A DNA stretch of 64,000 nt. Source: Bdellovibrio bacteriovorus. GTDB taxonomy: Bacteria > Bdellovibrionota > Bdellovibrionia > Bdellovibrionales > Bdellovibrionaceae. Below the pieces are notes generated by a model. It ran no database searches, had not been told where the DNA came from, and saw only the letters and a list, made by a program, of their open reading frames with translations. Shown one piece after another: positions 43,984 to 53,520 of this stretch (position 1 is the stretch's first letter; each line of letters begins with the position of its first letter). The stretch is taken from assembly GCF_025558485.1 (NCBI RefSeq), contig NZ_CP102930.1:1736001-1800000 (forward strand), written 5' to 3'. A program made the position numbers and the translations under genes.

Positions 43984-44616
43984 ATGCGGTCGTGGTTCAA
44001 ACTATTCATATCAATGGTGCTGGTGGTGCTAGGTCCTCAAGTGGGGAAAGCCCAGCAAGGCGACGCCTTACCGGAAGAAGCTCCCGTCCAAGAGCGCAGT
44101 GCTTTGGAATACACGCTGAATTTTTCCACAGTCTATGCCGCTCAATGGGCAGTGTATCTGGTGACTCAGGAAGACACCATTCGGGATCACGGTTCCTGGG
44201 ATAATTTCTTTCACTATCCTTTCCATCCTGGTTTCGACAAGGACAGCTTTGACTACAATCTGTTTAAGCATGCCTGGTCCGGGCAGTATTATTATTTGTT
44301 TTATCGCTATCGCGGGTATTCTGAGGTGGAGGCCTTCACATGGACCTTCCTTTCTTCTTTGGCCTTCGAATTCGCAGTGGAAACTTATACCGAAAAACCC
44401 AGCATTCAGGATATCTATCAGACCCCCATCTATGGAACGCTGGTGGGGATGGGCTTTGAGCGACTGAGCGCTTACTTCCGCAGCAGCGAATCCATTTTCG
44501 TGCGGGCCTTGGGGGTGGTGCTCAACCCTTTCACCTTGCTGCCGCAGTATGACCTGGCTGCCATGCCGGTGATTAAGGACGAAACTGTCGGTGTTTCCGT
44601 CTTATGGAGGTACTAG
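43984..44616 (+). CDS. Secreted DUF3943-type protein
   Basis: 210 residues from the ATG at 43984 (GGAG before it); the longer open frame to 43867 runs through the previous gene's terminator. Signal peptide MRSWFKLFISMVLVVLGPQVGKA. The segment HAWSGQYYYLFYRYRGYSEVEAFTWTFLSSLAFEFAVETYTEKPSIQDIYQTPIYGTLVG matches the DUF3943 pattern of alternating aromatic residues with a Glu-rich helix and a 'PI.GT..G' loop. It lies two bases before the next gene, with a PAP2 phosphatase third, in one operon. A larger protein of the same family is encoded at 55927. Likely in the outer membrane. Confidence 0.7.
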   Translation: MRSWFKLFISMVLVVLGPQVGKAQQGDALPEEAPVQERSALEYTLNFSTVYAAQWAVYLVTQEDTIRDHGSWDNFFHYPFHPGFDKDSFDYNLFKHAWSGQYYYLFYRYRGYSEVEAFTWTFLSSLAFEFAVETYTEKPSIQDIYQTPIYGTLVGMGFERLSAYFRSSESIFVRALGVVLNPFTLLPQYDLAAMPVIKDETVGVSVLWRY

Positions 44617-44617
44617 C

Positions 44618-45277
44618 ATGAAAAAGTGGATTCTGCTTTGTATCTCGTCGTTATTTGTTGCAGTCACGGCTCCGGCCGCCGAACAATTTGAACCCGATCG
44701 CTGGAGCAAAGGTTTGCATCTGCTGGCCGGTGGAGGTGTGAATTCCTCTGTGTATTCTGCCAGTGAAGAGCGTATTGATGGCGGTCTGGGGCTGAATATC
44801 AAAACAGATTTGTTGTATGTTTTGGATTCCAACTGGGCGCTGGAGTGGAGTGCGAACGTCAAGTTCAACCAAGTGCGCAGTTATCTGCTGTGGGACACCT
44901 TGTTGACAATTGGTGTGCGCCGTCAGGTTCCCAGTATTTCCCCGTGGGATTTAGGAGCGCCGTATGCCAGATTCTTTATTGGACGAGCTCCGACAGTTTT
45001 ATTCCTGAATGGTGGCCAAGTGGATCAGATTTCTGATCCCAATGTCAGTCGTCTGCATTTTGACGGTCCTGTCGCCGGGATTGGCTGGGGTGCCTTGAAG
45101 AAAAACAGCAAAGGCCAGATTTGGTTCACAGAGCTGTCCTTTTCGGTTCAGGCCTTGGAGCAGGAAGAAAGCGTGCGCATGGATGGGGATGTGCCGGTGG
45201 TGGTGTCGTCGATGAAGATGGATGATAATTCCAACATCTACAGCTTCACCTGGACAATCGGAATCTTGGCATTTTAG
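44618..45277 (+). CDS. Secreted beta-barrel-like outer-membrane protein
   Basis: 219 residues from the ATG at 44618 (GGAGG before it). Signal peptide MKKWILLCISSLFVAVTAPAA-E. The rest is beta-rich and repetitive in aromatic/glycine pattern (LHLLAGGGVNSSVYSAS, LALEWSANVKFNQVRSYLLW, IWFTELSFSVQALEQE, YSFTWTIGILAF) as in OmpW- or OmpA-type eight-stranded barrels. It starts two bases after the DUF3943 protein's stop; the PAP2 gene follows in 15 bases. No family name can be given. Confidence 0.65.
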   Translation: MKKWILLCISSLFVAVTAPAAEQFEPDRWSKGLHLLAGGGVNSSVYSASEERIDGGLGLNIKTDLLYVLDSNWALEWSANVKFNQVRSYLLWDTLLTIGVRRQVPSISPWDLGAPYARFFIGRAPTVLFLNGGQVDQISDPNVSRLHFDGPVAGIGWGALKKNSKGQIWFTELSFSVQALEQEESVRMDGDVPVVVSSMKMDDNSNIYSFTWTIGILAF

Positions 45278-45292
45278 AGGGGACATTGGATC

Positions 45293-46027
45293 ATGACAAA
45301 GTTTTTTTCTGTGGGTTTGTTTTTGTTGGTGGGGATGCTGGCGTCTTTCGGGAATGCGGAAGAGGTGGCGCCTGTTGAGGAAGACAATGTCTTTGCTGGT
45401 TTTTGGGAACAAGAGCTTAAGCCGACGCTGGTGAATTCTTTTGATCAGGGTGGGCGCATGGTTTTGTTGACTGGGGCTGCGGCCACGGTGGCTGCCAAAC
45501 AATATGATCAGACTGTTTTTAATCACAACCAGATTGAATCAGATCGCTGGCTGGAACATCGCACAGCGGATTTCGGTGGTTGGCTGGGCAGTGGCGCCCC
45601 TGGGATCGCCATCGCAGTGACTCAGTTGTTCTTTGATACCTCCAATGGTGTTCGTCATGGAAAGGCCATTGCGTTGACAGCGGCCAGTCATATCACGATG
45701 GCAACGCTGGTGCAGCGCGAGCGTCCCAGCAAGCGCAACAAACTTTCCTTCCCTTCGGGGCATGCTTCATCTGCGTTTGCGACGGCCAGTTCCTTGGCTT
45801 ATGCCTATGGCTATAAAGCGGGGATTCCGGCTTATATGGCGGCCAGCTTCGTGGCTTTGTCCCGTGTGAATGAAAACATCCACTGGCTGTCTGACGTTGT
45901 CGCCGGGGCCGCTCTGGGCATTTACTGGGGCCGAGCCAGCGCTCTTTATCCACAGAAGGACAGCTACACCATTATGCCCGTGGTGTCTGGTGATGCGACT
46001 TTACTGACCTTTAACATGGAGTTCTAA
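45293..46027 (+). CDS. PAP2-superfamily phosphatase
   Basis: 244 residues with a signal peptide (MTKFFSVGLFLLVGMLASFGNA-E). The three phosphatase motifs are present in order: VQRERPSK (K/R-x6-RP type, shortened), FPSGHASSAFA (PSGH) and SRVNENIHWLSDVVAG (SR-x5-H-x3-D). Such enzymes remove phosphate from lipid or undecaprenyl pyrophosphates. The chain lies in the periplasm with few membrane segments. Operon with DUF3943 and the barrel-like gene: lipid-phosphate work at the envelope is likely. Confidence 0.85.
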   Translation: MTKFFSVGLFLLVGMLASFGNAEEVAPVEEDNVFAGFWEQELKPTLVNSFDQGGRMVLLTGAAATVAAKQYDQTVFNHNQIESDRWLEHRTADFGGWLGSGAPGIAIAVTQLFFDTSNGVRHGKAIALTAASHITMATLVQRERPSKRNKLSFPSGHASSAFATASSLAYAYGYKAGIPAYMAASFVALSRVNENIHWLSDVVAGAALGIYWGRASALYPQKDSYTIMPVVSGDATLLTFNMEF

Positions 46028-46146
46028 GGCCTACCATTTAAGGTCACCTGTTCAGGCCTTTGACAGCTGAGCAGGATTTAAACAGTCCTACGCCTTGGAT
46101 TGTGAATTGCTCTAGCCTTCGACGTCATAAAAGAAAGGACGTCGAA

Positions 46147-47217
46147 ATGAGATTTATCAAAGCAGCTCTCCTGTTTTTGTGCACCTTTGCCTCGGCATTG
46201 GTTTTCATGCCCGAAAAGGGTTATGCCTCTTCCACGGAAGCTGAAGATCTGGCGGCCTGTTCTCCTCGGGATGTGCGCGAGTATATGTCGCCTCAGTTGA
46301 AGAAGTATTTTATGACTCCTTCCGATCAGGGAAATATCGGGTGGTGTTACGGTTATGCCGCCAATGACATCCTCAGCCAGAAAATGGGCATTCCTCTTTC
46401 TGCTATCTATACCTCCTCTAATTATACAAGTCGCATTACTGGTGCGGGTCGCTTCTTCCGCAGCATTTTAAATGGTGATACTGCTGTCGCTGAAGGTGGT
46501 TTCATTGCCGGAGCTTTGAAAGACATTAAAAAGAACGGCTATGCCTGTAGCACTCAAGCTTTGCCACAGAATGGGAATTTTACCTTTGAACTGGTGCCAA
46601 GATATGTGTCCATGGCTGGAACTGGCGATTTGGTCAGATATATGGAAATGGTGCGCGAAAACAAGTGCAACGATGAAATGTGCCAAAAGCGCGTGGATTA
46701 TTTGTTTGATTACTTCTTCGGTAAACTCAACATCATCGACGTGAAACGCTATGTGATCAATTCCCGGGATTCCCGTTTGGAAGACGTTCTGTTTAAGTTG
46801 ATGGATTCGGGTTGTGGCGCTGGCAAAATAAAAGTGCCGGGTTCATTGAATGTTCGCACAGGCGGGGACACCAGTCGTCAGAGCAACAACTTCGACAAAT
46901 ATCCAGAGGAAACTATTGATCCTCAACAAACTCTGATTGCGAAACTAAACCGTCAACTGAATCTGAATAAGGTTGTGGGTTTTGAGTACAACGCCAAACA
47001 CATCACCGGAGTCGGTGGTATCTTCGGCGGTTGGCATGCGTCTTCTGTTGTGGGTCGTAAAGTGATCAATAACAAGTGCCACTATCTGGTGCGCAACTCC
47101 TGGGGCACGTCATGCTCTTACAAGCCCGGTATTATCTGTGACAAAGAAACAGGTTCGTACTGGGTTGACAGCAAGACCTTCAAGCGCATGACCACGAAGC
47201 TTGTGTGGGTCGATTAA
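46147..47217 (+). CDS. Secreted papain-like (C1-type) cysteine protease
   Basis: 356 residues from the ATG at 46147 (AAAGGA upstream). Signal peptide MRFIKAALLFLCTFASALVFMPEKGYA-S. Papain-fold motif order: catalytic Cys in SDQGNIGWCYGYAAND, a long variable part with several Cys (ENKCNDEMCQKR), His in FGGWHASSVVGRK, and Asn in HYLVRNSWGTSC. So it is a complete candidate catalytic triad. Fits the predator's secreted protease inventory. Followed by an imperfect terminator; the next gene starts 188 bases on. Confidence 0.85.
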   Translation: MRFIKAALLFLCTFASALVFMPEKGYASSTEAEDLAACSPRDVREYMSPQLKKYFMTPSDQGNIGWCYGYAANDILSQKMGIPLSAIYTSSNYTSRITGAGRFFRSILNGDTAVAEGGFIAGALKDIKKNGYACSTQALPQNGNFTFELVPRYVSMAGTGDLVRYMEMVRENKCNDEMCQKRVDYLFDYFFGKLNIIDVKRYVINSRDSRLEDVLFKLMDSGCGAGKIKVPGSLNVRTGGDTSRQSNNFDKYPEETIDPQQTLIAKLNRQLNLNKVVGFEYNAKHITGVGGIFGGWHASSVVGRKVINNKCHYLVRNSWGTSCSYKPGIICDKETGSYWVDSKTFKRMTTKLVWVD

Positions 47218-47252
47218 TGATAAAAAACTGAGCGAAGCTATAAATGCTTCAC

Positions 47253-47279
47253 AAAGACCGCAGCCCCCCTGCGGTCTTT
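47253..47279 (+). terminator. Hairpin after the papain-like protease gene
   Basis: Perfect 11-base stem AAAGACCGCAG / CTGCGGTCTTT with a C-rich loop; no long T-tract follows. Confidence 0.6.
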
Positions 47280-47405
47280 GCAGCTCAGGTCCATTTGAAC
47301 GGGTAATAGTTTCAAAACGGCAGCCGTTTTCTGGCGCGGTATTTGCTCAACCGGTGACGGGGATCTTTTAAAGGTCTCTTTGACACCACTAAAAAAGGAT
47401 ACGCC

Positions 47406-50371
47406 ATGTCCCTCCGAATAGTCATAGTCTGCGCGTTATGCCTGATGGCGCTCTCGATCGCGAGTGCCGAGAGCGTTTCTTTGCCGTTGAACTCGGTGAA
47501 AAAACCGGCTCAGGATCTTATCAGTCAAACGGGTGCTGCTTTGGATGTCGGTCAGGCTGCGGCTTTGGCGAATCAGGGACAAGACCTGAGCATTCTGAAT
47601 CCTGCTGAAAATAAGATGTGGCAAAACCGTGTCTATCCGGGTGTTGAGGACGTGCCAGGAAGTTATCCCGTGGCTGCCAGAGGTGTGCAGTTCCTTTCGG
47701 AAGAAGCGGCTTTGCCGTTTACTTACATGTCCCGCGTTCAGTCCAACGAAAATCCAAACCTGTTCTATCGTTTAAGTTTAAGCCGTCTGACTCATACGAC
47801 GCTAATGCGTGCGGCTTTGCTGCGTAAACTGGGATACTATGTTCCGTCTCCAAAGTATTACCGCAATCTGCGTGTATTCTTTAAATCTGAAGAAGAAAAG
47901 CAATCCTTCCTGAAAAATGCCCAGGAATCCATGATCTCTGACTTTGACAGTCGTGGCTGGGTGACCGAAGACAACACACAAAACCATTCCGTGGTCTTTG
48001 CCGATGCGGTGCTGGAGCCAGCCGTGGCAGAGTACTTTGATAAGACGGGAAAGTAACCCAGGAATTCGTTCCGGGCTATCCTCAGCGTTTTGCGCACGGG
48101 GACCGTCAATCGCCGTTCCAGGATGGTGATTTGGAACGTTACATGGGCATTCGCGCGAAATCCGCGGCGATCAGCACAGTTCTAAATCATATCAACGAAA
48201 AACTGGATCTTCTATCGGTGGGTGATTTGTATCAAAGCCGTCGTGATGAGATGACTCAACGAGTGATCGAACACATCCGTCAGCGCCCTTACGAGCCTTT
48301 GTATCAAAAAGTCGAAGCGTGGGGCGGTCCTGTCGGAGGTTTCAACTTCGGCGCCACTCGCCACGTGACCACAGGCACTTACTTCGGAAGTTCCGCACCG
48401 ATTCAGTTGGTGGATAACGTCAGTGTGGCCGGTCGTCTGGGTTACTTTATGACTCTGGACGGGGTGCCTAAAGTCACACCAATGGCGGGTGCCAATATCA
48501 TGGTGATGCGGGACTATACGCACGTTCGTCCTTTGACTTCCATTCAGGAAGGCACCAAGGTTTCCTGGAAGGACATGCTGATCCCACGTTTCATGACGAA
48601 GCTTTCCAGTGTTCTGGATGAAAAGGACCCGATTAAAGGCTCCACTCCGGATGCGCCGACTCGTCAGCCTTTGGATGCTTTCCTGGCGGACTTGCGTGAA
48701 GGGGAAGTCTTCACTATCACGGATTCCATCGCGTTGTCGGCTTATGCCCAGACTTCGTCATCTTTGGATGTGCTGATGGGTATTTCTCCTCTGAATTTCC
48801 TGAATACAGTTGCAGTGGGTGTGGACGCCAACCGTGCGATCCTGCGCCAGACCAGCTTCATGCGCACCAAAGAAGGTGTTCAGGTTTATGTGCGTTCTCA
48901 GACCAGCAAGGCTTTGGGAATGACTTTGGACGTGAATTACTTCATCAATATTCTGCGCGTTCGTTCCAACACCACTTGGGCGGATTTGAACACCGACGCC
49001 TTCGTGATTGATTACAATCCGGAGTATGCGGAATACATTGATTCTGAAAACTCTGAAGCGAAGTTCGTGAAAGACTTCAAAAGAACCCGTGACAACCTGA
49101 AGCCGGCTTTGCGCGCTCTGTTTAAGAGCAACGATCCGGAACTGTTGTACGCAAAATTCCAGCACAGAAAATTTGAGATCGATCACAACCTGAAAACCCG
49201 TGAGGTCCGTTCCAAGTTCTTCGCCATGCGTGTGAATTCCTTCAACGAGGACCACTTGTTGAAAATCCGCTACCCACGCAGTGAAGAAGCTCCGGAACTC
49301 AACCCGAAAGATGAAGAAGTGACGTTGTTCTCTAACAAGCGTGGGGAATTAAAAGGTCGTGATCTTCTGGGCTTCGCCTTTGACTGGGTGGAAGGTTTGC
49401 TTAATAAATGGGCGCCAAAAGGTCGTGTGGATCTGGCTCGCAGTGATGACCCGAATCCGGCGAACACACCATTTGGCAAGGCCTACTGGAGAACTGTCAA
49501 CACCGAGGCGGACCTCACCACAACAGGCAAGCAGTATCCATCCGTGGGCGTGGTTCAACACGTCTGGGGTGGCTGGCACTTGAACCGCAAGAAGTTCATG
49601 AAGCTGATTGATGAAGTTCAGGGCGAGTTGAAATACTCTCCAGTGGCGTCCTATCGTTTGATCGAGCCGGAGGCTTTCGCCAATGTGACGGCGGTGGATT
49701 TCTACCGTATCACGGCGAATCTTTCCATCCTGCCCGTGGGGCTGGATAAGATCCGTGATCTGGTGCTGGCGCCTGATCAGGACGGTAAGAGCGTTCCGAA
49801 GGCCAAATTCATCGGTCGTCTGTTCCAGAAGATCAGTGAAAAACTGGGTCGTGAGGCACGTCCGCATGACAAAGAGATCTATAAAGACATGCTGACGGTT
49901 CTGGGTAACGGCGACTTCAAAGCCGGTGAGCGCAAGTTCATCGACGAATGTCAGGAAGAACAAGACCGTCATAAAAAAGAAAAAACCATGAACTACACAG
50001 GTTCCTGGGTGAACGGAACTTACTTTGATTGCATGCTTCCTTGGCTGGAACGTCTGATGAAGTTGTCAGCGAACTATCCCAAGGACAAAAAAGCCCAGAC
50101 ACAGTGGATGACCAACGTGATCTACATCCTGGAAGAGGAAATCCCACTGCCACAGTTGCTAAAGTTCCTGGGTAAGGACAATTACATCTACTTCGTGCGC
50201 ATCAACGGATTCCGCATGGGCGATGAAGACGGGGATATTGAATACTTCTCCAACACTTTGGGTGATCCGAAACAGCATATTGAATATGCCAACGGTCTGA
50301 TCCAGATGTTTGCGACGAAGACGCGCATTTCTCCGATCGAATTGGATAAAACTCTGGGGAGCTTCCGATGA
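47406..50371 (+). pseudogene. Large secreted protein with a one-base frameshift
   Basis: The first frame (216 codons from 47406, AAGGA before the ATG; signal peptide MSLRIVIVCALCLMALSIASA-E) stops at 48054. The next frame (48131 onwards, or open back to about 48047) continues smoothly; ...EYFDKTGK, then VTQEFVPGYPQRFAHG. Adding one G to the GGG of 48047-48049 makes a single 988-residue protein. Family unknown; mixed alpha/beta, with an Arg/Lys/Asp-rich latter half (about 560-800), ending LDKTLGSFR. It overlaps the subtilase gene by ATGA, so the two are a pair. Could be sequencing error, authentic pseudogene or slippage-regulated. Confidence 0.85.
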
Positions 50372-53300
50372 GATACCTGCTTCTTATCCTGCTATCTTTC
50401 AGTGTGACTCAACAAGCTTTGGCGGCCGATCCGTTCTCAATCATGCAATGGGGCTTGAACAATCAGGGCGTGCCGCAAATGATCGACCTGGACCCGCTGC
50501 ACACGTATAAAATTCCTGCACGTGCGCAGGAAGATGTGCGCCTGCCGATGCCAGTTAAAGCCAAGAAGAAAGTCATCGTGGCGGTTCTGGATACGGGGAT
50601 TCAAAAGACTCACCCGGATCTGAAAAACGTTATTCATCGCAATGAATCCGAGTGCCGGGCTTTGGCGAAGTTTGAAGCCTGTGTGAAGGATTCAGACCGT
50701 GTGACCTGTGAAAAGAAATGGATGGATTTGAACAATCCGGAAGTGGATCAGGACAAGAACGGTTATCCTTTGGACTGTCAGGGGTGGAGCTTGCTGGGTG
50801 GCGTGAATGCCGCTGGCATCATGGGCCGTCCTGACTTTGGCGACGATCAGGGGCACGGAACTCACGTGGCGGGTATCGTGGCGGCCGAAGTGGACAACAA
50901 TATCGGTGTGCGCGGTTTAAGCGAAAACGTTTCGATTCTGCCGGTGCAGGTGATTGGGGTTCAGCCCAGCGAACCGATGAAGCCTTTGTCGATTTATGAT
51001 TCTCCGTTGGAAGAAGGCCGTACTCACATCAAGGAAAGCCTCGGTGATATGGTCGGTCGCGGCGTGATCTATGCGATGCGTTCTGGCGCACAGGTGATCA
51101 ACTTCTCCATGGGTTGGCCACAGGCGGCAGATTCTGACTTTATGAGAAAAGTCATTCTGGAAGCACAGGCCCGCGGTGTGATCATCGTGGCCGCAGCCGG
51201 AAACGATTCCACTCGTGCGTTGTTGCGTCCTTGTGCTTATCAGAACGTGATCTGCGTGGGTGCTTCCGGCCCGGATGGTGCGTTTGCGCATTTCTCAAAC
51301 TTTGGTTCCGGTGTGGATATCGTGGCGCCCGGAGTAAATATCCTGAGCACTTATCCTGAAAGCAAACGTCCGGTGCGTTTCCGTTCGACTTTGGGTTATG
51401 AATTCCTTTCTGGAACATCCCAGGCGTCGCCATATGTGGCTGCTGCTGTGGCAGAGCTATTGGCGCGTGGAGTTCCGGCTAAAGACGTTTACGCCAGACT
51501 GGTTTTGGGTGCACGCCCGGTTAAAGCCAACCTTTCTCTGGTTGAAGGCGGCTCTCATCAGAATGGACAAACCTTAAGCCCGGAAAGGGAAATTTATCGT
51601 AAATTTGCTGTTGCCGGAAATATGGACGTGGAACGTTCTTTAAAAGTGACAGCGCAGCCGTTGATCATTCCTGCTGACAAGGAAAAGACAGAAATCCTGT
51701 GGGACCGTAAAAGCAAGGACCTCAGCTACGAGGTGTCCTTCGTCAATAAATGGCAGGATGTTGAAATCGGCAAAGTCAAAATGAATGCTCAGTTCCTGAA
51801 GCCTCATGTGGATGCCGCTCGTCCGTGGATCACGGCAGTCAAAGAAGCGGCTCCTTACCCGGGTGTCTGGAAACAGGATGAAGTGCGCAAGTACGTGGTG
51901 ATGATGACCATTAATGATCACAGCGACCCGTCCAAGTCCCGTATCCCAAGTGAACTGGATTTGACTGTGGACGTGAGTGTTTCCGGTCAGGAAGCCCGTC
52001 GCTATGTTTTGGAAAGTGAAATCATCGTTCCAATCAACTCGGACTCGGTGGGTGAGGACGTGAACACGTTCAAGCTTTCCGGCATGCCAAGAACTCGTAC
52101 GTCCTTCCTGCCGATTGACGAAAATCTGGATAATCATCCGGAAGAGCGTCATTACTTCGTACAGGCGGGCGATGAGAAAAACTGGCAGTTGTGGGTGGCT
52201 GCAAACAATGGTTCAGATACCTATACTGTTGTTGGCGGCACGAAAATCCGCATGGAAGCTGAAGAAAAGCTGCGTGCGCAGATTCTGGTGCGTCTGGATT
52301 TGAATAACGACGGTCAAAGTGAATACGCCCTGGGTGTGTTTGAAGACCGTAGTGAGGCGACGGAGCCGGGGCCATCCCCAATGAGCTTCTTCTTCTTCGA
52401 TAAGTCCATGAAGCTTCTGGATAGTTTCAAGTATTCCAGCGAAGTGGCGCAGATTCCATTTGCGATGTACTGGCAAAAAGTGGGTGGCACCAAACGTCCG
52501 GCCTGGGTGGGTGCGGGTAAAGATCCGGCCAAGAAGCGCAGCCTGAAAGATCGCTGGGAAAATCCGGATAACATCGAAAGATCTCAGACACGTTTCTACT
52601 ATATCAATGAGAAAAACGAACTGAAGTCCCTGGAAGAGCACAACGGTTATAAAATCATCGACGTGATCGAGCCGCGCCGTGAACAAGTCGTGGCAGGCCG
52701 TGTTCCTGTTCTTTTGGCGAAAAATCAGGGAACAGAAGCAAAGCCTTCTTACCTGTATAATTTTGCGATTGCTGAAGTGATTGACGGGCGTGTTGAAAAC
52801 TTCATGGAGCTGGATCTGTTCGCCAACCAGAATACTTACCGAAATATTTTGGATACGCGTGTCGATAAGGTTCACTCTTTGGACTATCAAAAAGATGAAT
52901 TTGCAGGCAGCTTCTGGTTCAGCGAAGGCCTGGATCGTCAGCAGCGTCTGTCCGTGTTCGACAATAAAAATTGGGAACTGTTAGATCAGCAGTTGAAGGC
53001 AGAACGGTCCCAATTTGACTCCGCTTTGTGGGTTCGTGCGGTTTACTCAGGGCTTCAGCGCAAGGGTGCGTTCGTTCTGACAAACTCTGAAATTCAGTAT
53101 CATGACCTGAATACGCAACGCGTGATCAGCCGCAGTTATGAGCGCTATACGTTCTTCCCTGACTTATTTATGTCTAATTCTTATTATCCGCTGACTTTAA
53201 GGGATGCGCGCGATGCGACAACGAAGATCCCTGCCTTATTTACGACGGAAGGTTCGGGCCTCAGTCGTGGTGTCAGAATGTTGGTACCGGTTTTTGCAAG

Positions 53301-53463
53301 GGATGGATCTGCGGTTGAACTGGTGTCACCAGCTCGCCTGAGATTGAAGTCGGGAACAGGCTGTCGTCCTTTGGAGACGCCGGTGTTCGATGGAGCCAAG
53401 GGAGCACACTCGTTTGACTACTACTGTGGTGATAAATTGCTACGGGTTAACTTGACATATTAA
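50368..53463 (+). CDS. Secreted subtilisin-like (S8) protease with long C-terminal region
   Basis: 1031 residues. Signal peptide MRYLLLILLSFSVTQQALA-A. Subtilase core at about 60-370: Asp in VIVAVLDTGIQKTHPDL, His in QGHGTHVAGIVAAEVD, oxyanion Asn region IIVAAAGNDST, and Ser in FLSGTSQASPYVAAAVAELL. The C-terminal 650 residues are beta-rich and contain a calcium-binding-like DLNNDGQSEYALG (about residue 647, EF-like FG-GAP style) and many Tyr/Asp segments, ending in a Cys-containing tail (GTGCRPLET, DYYCGDKLLRVNLTY). No autotransporter barrel is obvious. It is coupled to the large frameshifted protein upstream, which may be its partner or processing factor. Confidence 0.88.
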   Translation: MRYLLLILLSFSVTQQALAADPFSIMQWGLNNQGVPQMIDLDPLHTYKIPARAQEDVRLPMPVKAKKKVIVAVLDTGIQKTHPDLKNVIHRNESECRALAKFEACVKDSDRVTCEKKWMDLNNPEVDQDKNGYPLDCQGWSLLGGVNAAGIMGRPDFGDDQGHGTHVAGIVAAEVDNNIGVRGLSENVSILPVQVIGVQPSEPMKPLSIYDSPLEEGRTHIKESLGDMVGRGVIYAMRSGAQVINFSMGWPQAADSDFMRKVILEAQARGVIIVAAAGNDSTRALLRPCAYQNVICVGASGPDGAFAHFSNFGSGVDIVAPGVNILSTYPESKRPVRFRSTLGYEFLSGTSQASPYVAAAVAELLARGVPAKDVYARLVLGARPVKANLSLVEGGSHQNGQTLSPEREIYRKFAVAGNMDVERSLKVTAQPLIIPADKEKTEILWDRKSKDLSYEVSFVNKWQDVEIGKVKMNAQFLKPHVDAARPWITAVKEAAPYPGVWKQDEVRKYVVMMTINDHSDPSKSRIPSELDLTVDVSVSGQEARRYVLESEIIVPINSDSVGEDVNTFKLSGMPRTRTSFLPIDENLDNHPEERHYFVQAGDEKNWQLWVAANNGSDTYTVVGGTKIRMEAEEKLRAQILVRLDLNNDGQSEYALGVFEDRSEATEPGPSPMSFFFFDKSMKLLDSFKYSSEVAQIPFAMYWQKVGGTKRPAWVGAGKDPAKKRSLKDRWENPDNIERSQTRFYYINEKNELKSLEEHNGYKIIDVIEPRREQVVAGRVPVLLAKNQGTEAKPSYLYNFAIAEVIDGRVENFMELDLFANQNTYRNILDTRVDKVHSLDYQKDEFAGSFWFSEGLDRQQRLSVFDNKNWELLDQQLKAERSQFDSALWVRAVYSGLQRKGAFVLTNSEIQYHDLNTQRVISRSYERYTFFPDLFMSNSYYPLTLRDARDATTKIPALFTTEGSGLSRGVRMLVPVFARDGSAVELVSPARLRLKSGTGCRPLETPVFDGAKGAHSFDYYCGDKLLRVNLTY

Positions 53464-53520
53464 ACAAAAGACGATTTTTAGGGATCGCAATTTAAAAACC
53501 TATATAAGGGGGAAACCATC

